This document shows, piece by piece, positions 55,717 to 62,745 of a stretch of DNA of 64,000 nucleotides. The position numbers and the translations under genes are program-made. The stretch comes from Streptomyces sp. R21 (lineage in GTDB: Bacteria; Actinomycetota; Actinomycetes; Streptomycetales; Streptomycetaceae), in the NCBI RefSeq assembly GCF_041051975.1, contig NZ_CP163435.1:7171001-7235000 (forward strand), written 5' to 3'. Numbering within the stretch: position 1 is the first letter of the stretch; every line of letters starts with the position of its first letter. The notes under the pieces were generated by a model. The model did no database searches, was not told where the DNA came from, and worked only from the letters and a program-made list of their open reading frames with translations.

Positions 55717-56024
55717 GGGCCACATCCTTCGGGGGTGGGTCTAGGCGCACTTGCGGGTGCTGCGGCGCTGCGGCACTGGGGCGCCGCCGGGGTTGCCCGC
55801 AGCCTGCCAACAGGCGATTTCCCGGTCATTGCTCGAATGTGAACCCCGCGTTACGTGGTGCCCGTGTGCTGCGGCTCACTCACTGAGAGCGTGCGCCGCC
55901 GTGTTCGCGCTGTGCGAAGAACCCGTTCGCAGTTGCAGAGCCCTGGGCGGCGCGTCGGCCCGCGTCCGCGCACGTCCGCTCGTATGCGATGGGGTTGGGC
56001 GGACCGGCACGGGTCAGGAGCGGC
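55717..56024. other. Region between glnII and the marR gene
   Basis: 308 bases between the glnII start and the stop of marR, both on the minus strand. It carries the GlnR-type box (55817-55854) and the glnII promoter, whose -10/-35 I could not place with confidence. No gene is supported. Confidence 0.5.
55817..55854 (-). promoter_or_regulatory. GlnR-type operator upstream of glnII
   Basis: Read on the minus strand the site is GTAAC-n6-TTCAC-n6-GCAAT-n6-GAAAT, with exact 11-base periodicity of the four 5-base blocks. The GlnR consensus as I know it is gTnAC-n6-GaAAC, repeated. Blocks 1 and 4 fit well; 2 and 3 fit partly. The site ends about 100 bases upstream of the glnII start. Confidence 0.7.
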
Positions 56025-56495
56025 TCATTCGCCCGCGCCGCCGGAGGCCGCGGCCTCCCGTACGCCCGTCAGGAAGCCGCGCACCGCCGCCAGCTCCCGC
56101 TCGTCGTACCCCTGGAGCAGTTCCAGGGACCGGCCGATCAGCGGCCCGAAGAAGTCCCACCCCAGCGCGACCGCCCGCTCGTCGACCTCGACGAGCACCC
56201 GTCGCCGGTCCCGCTCGTCCCGTACGCGCCGCACATGCCCGAGCCGCTCCAGCCGGTCGACCAGCGCCGTGGTCCCGGCCGAGTTGATCCCGAGGAGCGA
56301 GCCGAGCCGCCCGGCCGTCATCTCCGTGCCGTCCCGGGCGGCGTCCATGAGCGCGATCAGAGCCCGTACGTCGGTGGGGTGCATGCCGTTGAGCTGTGCG
56401 AACCGGGCGCTGTGCAGACCGAGTTCGACGGCCGCCGCGCGCAGCAGATGGACGATCTCCATCCGCGCTTCCTGCTGCGGTTCCTGGTCAGGCAT
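56025..56495 (-). CDS. MarR family transcriptional regulator
   Basis: A 156-residue regulator with the MarR winged-HTH. The recognition region GRLGSLLGINSAGTTALVDRLERLG and the wing RRVRDERDRRRVLVEV are clear, near 60-105, flanked by dimer helices. GAGGAGA precedes the ATG. It is divergent from an alpha/beta hydrolase, with a perfect dyad in the 68-base gap. It probably represses both genes until a small ligand, perhaps the hydrolase substrate, binds. Confidence 0.9.
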   Translation of the reverse strand: MPDQEPQQEARMEIVHLLRAAAVELGLHSARFAQLNGMHPTDVRALIALMDAARDGTEMTAGRLGSLLGINSAGTTALVDRLERLGHVRRVRDERDRRRVLVEVDERAVALGWDFFGPLIGRSLELLQGYDERELAAVRGFLTGVREAAASGGAGE

Positions 56496-56527
56496 CCCCG
56501 GTCTCCTCTATTGTCTCGTCCATCGAG

Positions 56528-56546
56528 TATCTCGCTGAACGAGATA
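56528..56546. promoter_or_regulatory. MarR-type operator between marR and the hydrolase
   Basis: The perfect inverted repeat TATCTCG-CTGAA-CGAGATA lies 18 bases before the hydrolase ATG and 33 before the marR start. Length and symmetry are typical for MarR dimers. It is probably autoregulatory for both directions. Confidence 0.75.
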
Positions 56547-56563
56547 ATAGAAAGGGAGGGTCC

Positions 56564-57427
56564 ATGAGCGTGAGCGGGACGTACGACATGGCGGGCTTCC
56601 GGACGGCGTACGACAAGGTCATGGCCGGGTGGCCCGCGGACCGGGAGGCGGTGACGGTCCCGACCCCGTTCGGCGCGACGCACGTGAATGTGTGCGGTCC
56701 GCACGACGGGCCCCCGCTCCTGCTCCTGCCCGGCGGCGACGGCGGGACCTCGGCCTCCTGGTCCGCGCAGGCCACCGACCTCGCCCGCACGCACCGCGTC
56801 CACGCCGTCGACCTGATCGGCCGCCCGGGCCGGAGCATCCCGTCCGCCGACCACCCCCTCCGTACGGTGGCCGACCTGACGGCGTGGCTGGACGCGCTGC
56901 TCGACGGCCTCGGTGTCGGCGCTGTCGACGTGGGCGGGCACTCGTACGGCGGCTGGATCGCGCTCCACTACGCACTGCGCGCACCCGCCCGGGTACGCCG
57001 CCTGTTCCTCCTCGATCCGACCGGATGCTTCGCCGGATTCAAGACGGCGTACCTGATGCGGGCCCTGCCGGTGCTGCTGCGGCCCTCGTCCGGACGGGTC
57101 CGCGCCTTCCTGGAGTGGGAGACCGGGGGAGTACCCCTGGACCCCGACTGGCTCCGGCTCCAGGAGGCGGCCGCCGGCTTTCCTACCGTGAAGCCGGTGA
57201 CCGGTCCGCGACCGGCGCCCGACGCGCTGCGCACCCTCGACGTGCCGGTCCTGCTGCTCCTGGCCGGAAACAGCAGGACCCATGACTCCCGTCGCGTGGC
57301 GGCCCGGGCGGCCGGGATGCTGCCGCGAGCAGAGATCGACATCCTGCCGGACGCCTCCCACCACTCACTGCCGCACACCGTGCCGCCCGGCCTCAACCGC
57401 CGCGTGGCGGACTTTCTGGCCCGGTGA
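56564..57427 (+). CDS. Alpha/beta hydrolase
   Basis: A 287-residue alpha/beta-fold hydrolase. The oxyanion segment is LLLPGGDGGTSASW, the nucleophile elbow GGHSYGGW has Ser near 129, and the catalytic His is in LPDASHHSLPHTVP near 265. Substrates may include esters, epoxides or lactones, and none is indicated. GGGAGGG precedes the ATG at 56564. It is expected to be regulated by the divergent MarR through the perfect dyad. Confidence 0.87.
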   Translation: MSVSGTYDMAGFRTAYDKVMAGWPADREAVTVPTPFGATHVNVCGPHDGPPLLLLPGGDGGTSASWSAQATDLARTHRVHAVDLIGRPGRSIPSADHPLRTVADLTAWLDALLDGLGVGAVDVGGHSYGGWIALHYALRAPARVRRLFLLDPTGCFAGFKTAYLMRALPVLLRPSSGRVRAFLEWETGGVPLDPDWLRLQEAAAGFPTVKPVTGPRPAPDALRTLDVPVLLLLAGNSRTHDSRRVAARAAGMLPRAEIDILPDASHHSLPHTVPPGLNRRVADFLAR

Positions 57428-57445
57428 GCGCCGGCCCGGTGAGCG

Positions 57446-58141
57446 TCACCCCACCTTCTGGATCAGGGCCCGGCGGATCAGGAACTTGCCGGGTTCCCGG
57501 ACCTGCTCGAAGGCCGCGTTGTTGAGCAGGGCGCAGCTTCCGGAGGTCGAGGTGACCTCGACCGTGGTGGACTTGTTGTTGTCCAGGTTGGTGACCCGCA
57601 GCTTCGTCCCCTTGGGGAACTGGTTGCTGGACGCGGCCGGGGCGCCGCCCTCGCCGGAGAGGGTGACGGTCGACCCGGCACACACCTGCTGACCGCTCGC
57701 GGCACCGCCACCGCCACCGGTGTTGCCCTTGCCGATTCCGTTGTTCGCGGGAGCGGTCTGTGCCGGAGCCGTCTGTGCGGGCGCCGTCTGTGCAGGTGCC
57801 GTCGTCGCGGGCTGCGTGGCCTGGGAGTCCTGAGCCGACTCCCCAACCGCGCACCCGGACGCCTTCTGCTGCACCTTGATCTGGGCGATGACCGCCTCGC
57901 GGTTGGCGATCCGCGCCGGTGACTGGGCGTCGGGCGTGGCCCGCTGGCCGTCGATGAACTTCTGGTTGTTGCCGAGCGCGGTGGCCAGCCCCAGGCAGAC
58001 GTTCGAATCCTGCGCGCTCTTCGTGACCGGTGCCGCATTCGAGGTGGCCGCCATGGCGAACGCACCACCACCGGCCACCGCCGCGGCACTGACCAGCAGC
58101 GCGAGCTTCTTCTTGGGACCGAGAGTTCTCCTACGCGACAT
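57446..58141 (-). CDS. Small secreted protein with AQTAP repeats and Gly-rich linker
   Basis: 231 residues. Signal peptide to about 37 (AATSNAAP), then a helical domain with paired Cys (NVCLGLATALG to KASGCAVG), four to five AQTAP repeats (about 115-135), a GKGNTGGGGGAASG linker and a C-terminal beta-rich domain with Cys pairs (VCAGSTV and GSCALLN). The N-terminal domain resembles that of the DUF1996 protein at 47484-49049 (REAVIAQIKV versus RTAVIGRIKI). The function is unknown; it is secreted or wall-associated. Confidence 0.78.
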   Translation of the reverse strand: MSRRRTLGPKKKLALLVSAAAVAGGGAFAMAATSNAAPVTKSAQDSNVCLGLATALGNNQKFIDGQRATPDAQSPARIANREAVIAQIKVQQKASGCAVGESAQDSQATQPATTAPAQTAPAQTAPAQTAPANNGIGKGNTGGGGGAASGQQVCAGSTVTLSGEGGAPAASSNQFPKGTKLRVTNLDNNKSTTVEVTSTSGSCALLNNAAFEQVREPGKFLIRRALIQKVG

Positions 58142-58309
58142 GCGCGCCTCCTGTCCCCGGCCGCCACCGTTGGCGGCCGGACGCGTTCTGTACGCCGCTA
58201 TGTACGAGATACCGAACGGAGTTACTCAGGAGTTGCAGGGGTCGCTCAAGTAACGTAGGTCACACGGGAGTTGATGATCACCGGGATGGTGGGCGACCGA
58301 TTTCCCCGT

Positions 58310-58669
58310 CTATCGGGACATGGCATCCCGTACGGCGTCCTCCGTGCGGGCCACGACCGCCGTACCGTCCTCCGCGGTGATGATCGGCCGCTGGATCAGC
58401 TTCGGGTGCTCGGCCAGTGCCCGCACCCACCGCTCGCGCGAACCGGCGTCCCGCGCCCACTCCTTGAGCCCGAGCTCCTTGGCGACGGCTTCCTGGGTCC
58501 GGGTGATGTCCCACGGCTCAAGCCCGAGCCGCTCCAGTACTTCCCGAATCTCGGCCTCGCTCGGCACGTCCTCCAGGTACCGGCGCACCGTGTACTCGGC
58601 GCCTTCCGCATCCAGCAGGCTGATGGCGCTCCGGCACTTCGAACAGGCCGGATTGATCCAGATCTCCAT
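58310..58669 (-). CDS. ArsC/Spx-family thioredoxin-fold reductase
   Basis: 119 residues. The N-terminal WINPACSKCRSAISLLD has a CxxC, where most ArsC have a single CxxS/T pair. It ends with QRPIITAEDGTAVVARTEDAVRD, containing the RP loop of ArsC. This fits the arsenate reductase-related family (PF03960), but the CxxC and the lack of an ars operon make arsenate reduction unproven; a thiol redox role is also possible. ATG 58669 is chosen because an upstream in-frame ATG lacks the fold. Confidence 0.82.
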   Translation of the reverse strand: MEIWINPACSKCRSAISLLDAEGAEYTVRRYLEDVPSEAEIREVLERLGLEPWDITRTQEAVAKELGLKEWARDAGSRERWVRALAEHPKLIQRPIITAEDGTAVVARTEDAVRDAMSR

Positions 58670-58985
58670 GCCGCCCACGGTACGCGAGCCACCCCTTCCT
58701 GCCCGTGTCACGGCCGCGGCCGCTCGGACTTGCCGCTCGTGCGCGCCGAGGCGTGGGAACGCCGGTCCCGCCGGGCTCGCCCGCCGCCTCTGTTCGATTC
58801 CGTCGCCGCCTCACGCGCATCTCCCGGAACTGGTGTGACAGGGTGTCAATCTCCCTGCTCACCAGGAAGTTTCGTGGCCTCGGCGGGCTCTGTGAATGTC
58901 AGTGGCAGCCAGTAAACTGGAAGCAGTGTTCGAGGGTGTCGCCGGGAGGTCCGGACGGTGCCCTGACCGCGACAGGAGGATGCCT
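58670..58985. other. Divergent gap between the ArsC-like and the small conserved gene
   Basis: 316 bases without a supportable gene. TCTGTG-N18-TAAACT at about 58890-58919 could be a promoter for the gene at 58986; it is weak. AGGAGG at 58974-58979 is the only strong ribosome site. Confidence 0.4.
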
Positions 58986-59294
58986 GTGCCCGCTGCCGCA
59001 CTGAAGCCGCTGCCCACCCAGTCCACGTCCAAGAGGGCGGTCCTGCTGGACCTGCCGTACGACCCGGTGGAGAAGCGTCCGCTGCCGCCGGGGCGTCCCC
59101 GCGAGTGGTACGTCACGCACAACCGGCGCTTGAAGGCGATGCGCCTCGCCATCGCTCTGCTTGATTCCGGGGTGTACGTGCCCCATCAGGCCCGCAACGA
59201 GACGATACGCAGCGCCGCCGAGCTCATCGGTGTCCATCCGCCGTCGGACACCACGTGCCACATGGTGCGGGCGCTGATGCGGTACTCGCGTTGA
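58986..59294 (+). CDS. Small conserved protein of unknown function
   Basis: 102 residues (VPAAALKPLPTQS, then KRAVLLDLPYDPVEKRPLPPG, REWYVTHNRRLKAMRLAIALL and ETIRSAAELIGVHPPSDTTCH). The length, SD and coding bias support a real gene, and I recall closely similar proteins throughout Streptomyces. The centre is a basic helix followed by an HTH-like pair of helices, but no domain can be named. GTG 58986 lies 6 bases after AGGAGG; the ATG at 58980 directly abuts it. It ends before a perfect terminator. Confidence 0.7.
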   Translation: MPAAALKPLPTQSTSKRAVLLDLPYDPVEKRPLPPGRPREWYVTHNRRLKAMRLAIALLDSGVYVPHQARNETIRSAAELIGVHPPSDTTCHMVRALMRYSR

Positions 59295-59300
59295 CGCATC

Positions 59301-59340
59301 GGTGCCGGGTGCCCCGCCGAAGGGCGGGGCACCCGGCACC
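59301..59340. terminator. Bidirectional terminator
   Basis: Perfect 18-base arms (59301-59318 and 59323-59340) with a GAAG loop, between converging genes. Confidence 0.9.
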
Positions 59341-59361
59341 AGGGTGCGCGGCGAGAAGACC

Positions 59362-60558
59362 TCAGGGTGACGCCAACTCCCGTTCCAGCGGCGTGCGGAA
59401 GCGGGGAGTGATCCGGGCGGGGCCGACCCAGGAGTGGAGTCGGGACGCCTCCGCCGTGATGGCCGCCAGGGCTTCCTTGCCGACCCCGTCGGAGTCCAGC
59501 ACCCGCCACACGATCTCCCCGTCAGGGCGTTGCGCCCAGCCCCCGACCACCCGCCCGTCCCACCACACCGTCGGCCCCACGTTCCCGCTGCGGTCGAACA
59601 ACGCATCCCGCATCGAGGGTGCCAGGAACCAGTCCCGGTCCTGCCAGCCCATGGCCGTCGGGTCGAGGCCGGGCAGCAGTGCGGCCCAGGGCCCGGCGGG
59701 CTCCGCGACCGGATCGGCGTCGTCGGCCGCGACGTACCCCGTCACCCCGTCGTCGAGCGACACGGCCACCGCCCCCACGGCGGTCAGCGCGCGCCGTACG
59801 TCCGTGACCTTCCACCCCGTCCACCACTTCAGGTCGGCCTCCGTGGCGGGCCCGCACGCCGTCAGCCACCGCCGCAGCAGCTCCGACTGGGCCTCGGCGG
59901 TCGGGAGTTCGGGATGCGGGGGCGCGACCGCCCATCGGAACTGGGTCGACGTCCACGACCCGAGCGGACGCCCCCGCACGACCCGCCCCTCGGCGCCGAG
60001 CACCCGCATCAGCCGTGACGACACGGTCTGCGGGCTCTCGTAGCTCTTGCCGGCGCCGTACGTGAACTGCTCCCTCAACCGCGGTTCGTCCTCGGTGAGT
60101 TCGTTCACCGTGGCCTGCCCGCGCCGGGCCAGCGCGGCGAGCGCGGACGCCTCCACCTCCGCGAGCCACTCCGGGGTCAGCCGCCCACCGCTGCCGCTCA
60201 CCATGTTCTTCACCAGCCCGGCACGGGCCTTCGCGGCGATGGCGAGCCCCGTCGACGCGTGCACCACGGCGGCCAGCTCCGTCGGGAAGACGAACACCGT
60301 GTGCCGCATGCCGTGCATCCGCACCAGCGTCCGGTCCTCGTAGAGTGCCCGCTCGACCTCCGCCACGGTCTTCCCGGGCTCGGCGAGCCGCGCGCCCACC
60401 GCCAGGTACACCGTCGCCGGATCGGTTCCGTGCAACGCGACCAGCGACGCGGCGACGTCCTCGGGACCGGCCGCCCGCGCCGCCCCCGCGAGTCGCTGGC
60501 GCAGCCCCAGCCGGGCCCGCCGCTCCGCCACCCCGACGTACCGCTGCTTCCCGCTCAC
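59362..60558 (-). CDS. Winged-helix HTH_42 family protein (AlkZ/YcaQ-like)
   Basis: 398 residues of the HTH_42 family (PF06224), which includes YcaQ and AlkZ DNA glycosylases that unhook interstrand crosslinks. It shows winged-helix-like repeats in the N-half, with EDVAASLVALHGTDPATVYLAV where the glycosylases carry QxQ or QxD; the site here reads HGTD, so the catalytic class may differ. The C-half has GVTGYVAADDADP, LLPGLDPTAMGWQDRDWFL and PTVWWDGRVVGGW, conserved in the family. Repair activity is inferred from family only. It is monocistronic. Confidence 0.82.
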   Translation of the reverse strand: MSGKQRYVGVAERRARLGLRQRLAGAARAAGPEDVAASLVALHGTDPATVYLAVGARLAEPGKTVAEVERALYEDRTLVRMHGMRHTVFVFPTELAAVVHASTGLAIAAKARAGLVKNMVSGSGGRLTPEWLAEVEASALAALARRGQATVNELTEDEPRLREQFTYGAGKSYESPQTVSSRLMRVLGAEGRVVRGRPLGSWTSTQFRWAVAPPHPELPTAEAQSELLRRWLTACGPATEADLKWWTGWKVTDVRRALTAVGAVAVSLDDGVTGYVAADDADPVAEPAGPWAALLPGLDPTAMGWQDRDWFLAPSMRDALFDRSGNVGPTVWWDGRVVGGWAQRPDGEIVWRVLDSDGVGKEALAAITAEASRLHSWVGPARITPRFRTPLERELASP

Positions 60559-60731
60559 GCCACCTCTCCCACCTCAGTCCGCCCCGCCCGCTCCGTCACC
60601 CGATCGCCGTACCCGGCATGCGCACCACCCACCCCACCACATTGACTGACACGACCAGGGAAGGGCGGTATCGGCGGCAGAGGCAGGAACCCGATGGCGA
60701 AACAAGATCGGCAACACCCGGACCTCACCCC

Positions 60732-62072
60732 ATGACCACCCCTGCCGACCGGGCCGCCCAGGGAAGGGCCGCCCGCAAACGCGTCCCCCGCTCCGAGCAC
60801 GCGACCTGGATCCCCGCCGCCGACCGCCCCGACCCCGTCGCCGTACTGGAACGGCAGGGCAGGGACCGCCTCCCGGAGCTGCTGCCGATCCGGTACGGGC
60901 GGATGGGCGCGTCCCCGTTCGCCTTCCTGCGCGGAGCCGCCGCCGTCATGGCCGCGGACCTCGCCGCGCAGCCGCACACGGGCCTGACGGTGCAGCTCTG
61001 CGGCGACGCGCATCTCCTCAACTTCGGCCTGTACGCCTCCCCGGAACGCACGCTCCTCTTCGACCTCAACGACTTCGACGAGACACATCCGGGCCCGTTC
61101 GAGTGGGACGTCAAACGGCTCGCGGCCAGCGTCGCGGTGGCGGCGCGCGAGAACGGGCACGCCGAGACGCGGGTCCACCACGCGGCACTGGCGGCGGCGG
61201 CCGCGTACCGCACGAGCATGCGAAGGCTGGCCGCGCAGGGCGAACTGGCCGTCTGGTACGAGCGCATGGACGCCGACAGCCTGCTCCCGCTGGTCCGCGC
61301 CGGCCGCCACCGCCGACGCGTCGAGTCGACGCTCACCCGCGCCCGCCGCCGCACCAGCCTGCACGCGCTGGGCAAACTCACCGAGACCGTCGACGGCCGG
61401 CGCCGCATCGTCCGCGACCCGCCCCTGCTGGAACCGGCCGGAGCCCCCGACATGGCGGCGCTGCGCAAGATCTTCAGCGACTACCGCTCCACCCTCTCCG
61501 AGGAGCGCCGGCTGCTCCTGGACCGCTACCGCTTCGTGGACGCCGCCCGCAAGGTCGTCGGCGTCGGCAGCGTCGGCACCCGCTGTTTCATCGTGCTGCT
61601 CACCGGACGGGACGCGGACGACCCGCTGTTCCTGCAGATCAAGGAAGCGGGCAGATCCGTACTCGAGGAACATCTTCCGAGCGGCCCGTACGTCCATCCA
61701 GGGCATCGCGTCGTCGCAGGTCAGCGCCTGTTGCAGGCGGCGAGTGACATCTTCCTCGGGTGGATGACCGGGCCGCAGGGCCGGGCGTACTACTGGCGTC
61801 AGCTGCGCGACATGAAGGGCTCGGTGGACGTCGCGGGTATGACCCCCGACCGCCTTGTCCAGTACGCCCGGCTGTGCGGCACCGCCCTGGCCCGCGCGCA
61901 CGCCCGCTCCGGCGACCGCATCGCCGTGGCCGCGTACCTGGGCGGTGCCGACACCTTCGAGCGCGCCCTCGCGGACTTCGCGCTGCGCTACGCCGACCGG
62001 AACGCCGCCGACCACGCGGCACTGGGCGCGGCGGTGGCGGCGGGCGTGGTGACGGCGGCGCCCGGCCTGTGA
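60732..62072 (+). CDS. DUF2252 family protein
   Basis: A 446-residue soluble protein. The kinase-like DUF2252 domain has RMGASPFAFLRGAAAVMAADLA, LCGDAHLLNFGLYASPERTLLFDLNDFDE (with GDAHLxNFG and DFDE as in kinase/phosphotransferase folds), WDVKRLAASV and the late GSVGTRCFIVLL and QIKEAG. This is reminiscent of aminoglycoside phosphotransferase-type catalytic loops, but no substrate is known. ATG 60732 lacks a strong SD. It is followed 57 bases later by cheB-like. Confidence 0.84.
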   Translation: MTTPADRAAQGRAARKRVPRSEHATWIPAADRPDPVAVLERQGRDRLPELLPIRYGRMGASPFAFLRGAAAVMAADLAAQPHTGLTVQLCGDAHLLNFGLYASPERTLLFDLNDFDETHPGPFEWDVKRLAASVAVAARENGHAETRVHHAALAAAAAYRTSMRRLAAQGELAVWYERMDADSLLPLVRAGRHRRRVESTLTRARRRTSLHALGKLTETVDGRRRIVRDPPLLEPAGAPDMAALRKIFSDYRSTLSEERRLLLDRYRFVDAARKVVGVGSVGTRCFIVLLTGRDADDPLFLQIKEAGRSVLEEHLPSGPYVHPGHRVVAGQRLLQAASDIFLGWMTGPQGRAYYWRQLRDMKGSVDVAGMTPDRLVQYARLCGTALARAHARSGDRIAVAAYLGGADTFERALADFALRYADRNAADHAALGAAVAAGVVTAAPGL

Positions 62073-62129
62073 GCGGCTGGGGGAAGAGCCGACCTTCGTG
62101 AACCCCGTGGGCGGCGCTACGCTCTGTAC

Positions 62130-62738
62130 ATGAGCGCTGAAGCGTCCGACCCGGAGCAGCGGGAACAGTACGCGGTGGTGGCGCTCGCCTCCTCCGCAGG
62201 CGGCATCCGCGCACTGATCGAGGTGCTCGGCGCGCTCGACGCCGACCTCCCGGTGCCGGTGCTCGTCGTCCAGCACCTCGATCCGCGCCACAGCACGGTT
62301 CTCGCCGAGATCCTCGCCCGCCGCAGCCCGCTCAAGGTGAAGCTCGCGCAGGCCGGTGAACACGCCGGTCCGGGCACCGTCTACATCGCCCCGCCCAACC
62401 GCCACCTCCTGGTGGGCGCGGACGGCGTGCTGACCCTGTCCGACAGCGAACTCGTCCACTTCGTACGTCCCTCGGCCGACCTCCTCTTCGAGTCCGTCGC
62501 GGGCGCCTTCGGAGCACGTGCCATCGCCTGTGTCCTGACCGGCTCCGGCAGTGACGGATCGATGGGCGTGGACGCCGTGAAGTCGCGCGGCGGCACCGTC
62601 ATCGTGCAGGACCCGGCGACGGCGGAGTTCAAGGGCATGCCGGAGGCAGCCGTGGGGACGCGGGCAGCGGACTTCGTGCTACCTCTGGACGAGATCCCCG
62701 CGGTGATCCGCGGACTGGTGGAGACGAAGGAACCATGA
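62130..62738 (+). CDS. CheB-type methylesterase domain protein, stand-alone
   Basis: A 202-residue protein containing only the CheB catalytic domain, with no receiver. The triad is visible: Ser in VALASSAGGI (about 21-23), His in VVQHLDPRHS (about 50) and Asp in LTGSGSDGSMG (about 140). Streptomyces has no flagella or MCP chemotaxis, so it probably demethylates glutamates of some other signalling protein. It ends 7 bases before the CheR-like gene and is operonic with it. Confidence 0.88.
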   Translation: MSAEASDPEQREQYAVVALASSAGGIRALIEVLGALDADLPVPVLVVQHLDPRHSTVLAEILARRSPLKVKLAQAGEHAGPGTVYIAPPNRHLLVGADGVLTLSDSELVHFVRPSADLLFESVAGAFGARAIACVLTGSGSDGSMGVDAVKSRGGTVIVQDPATAEFKGMPEAAVGTRAADFVLPLDEIPAVIRGLVETKEP

Positions 62739-62745
62739 GGCGGCG

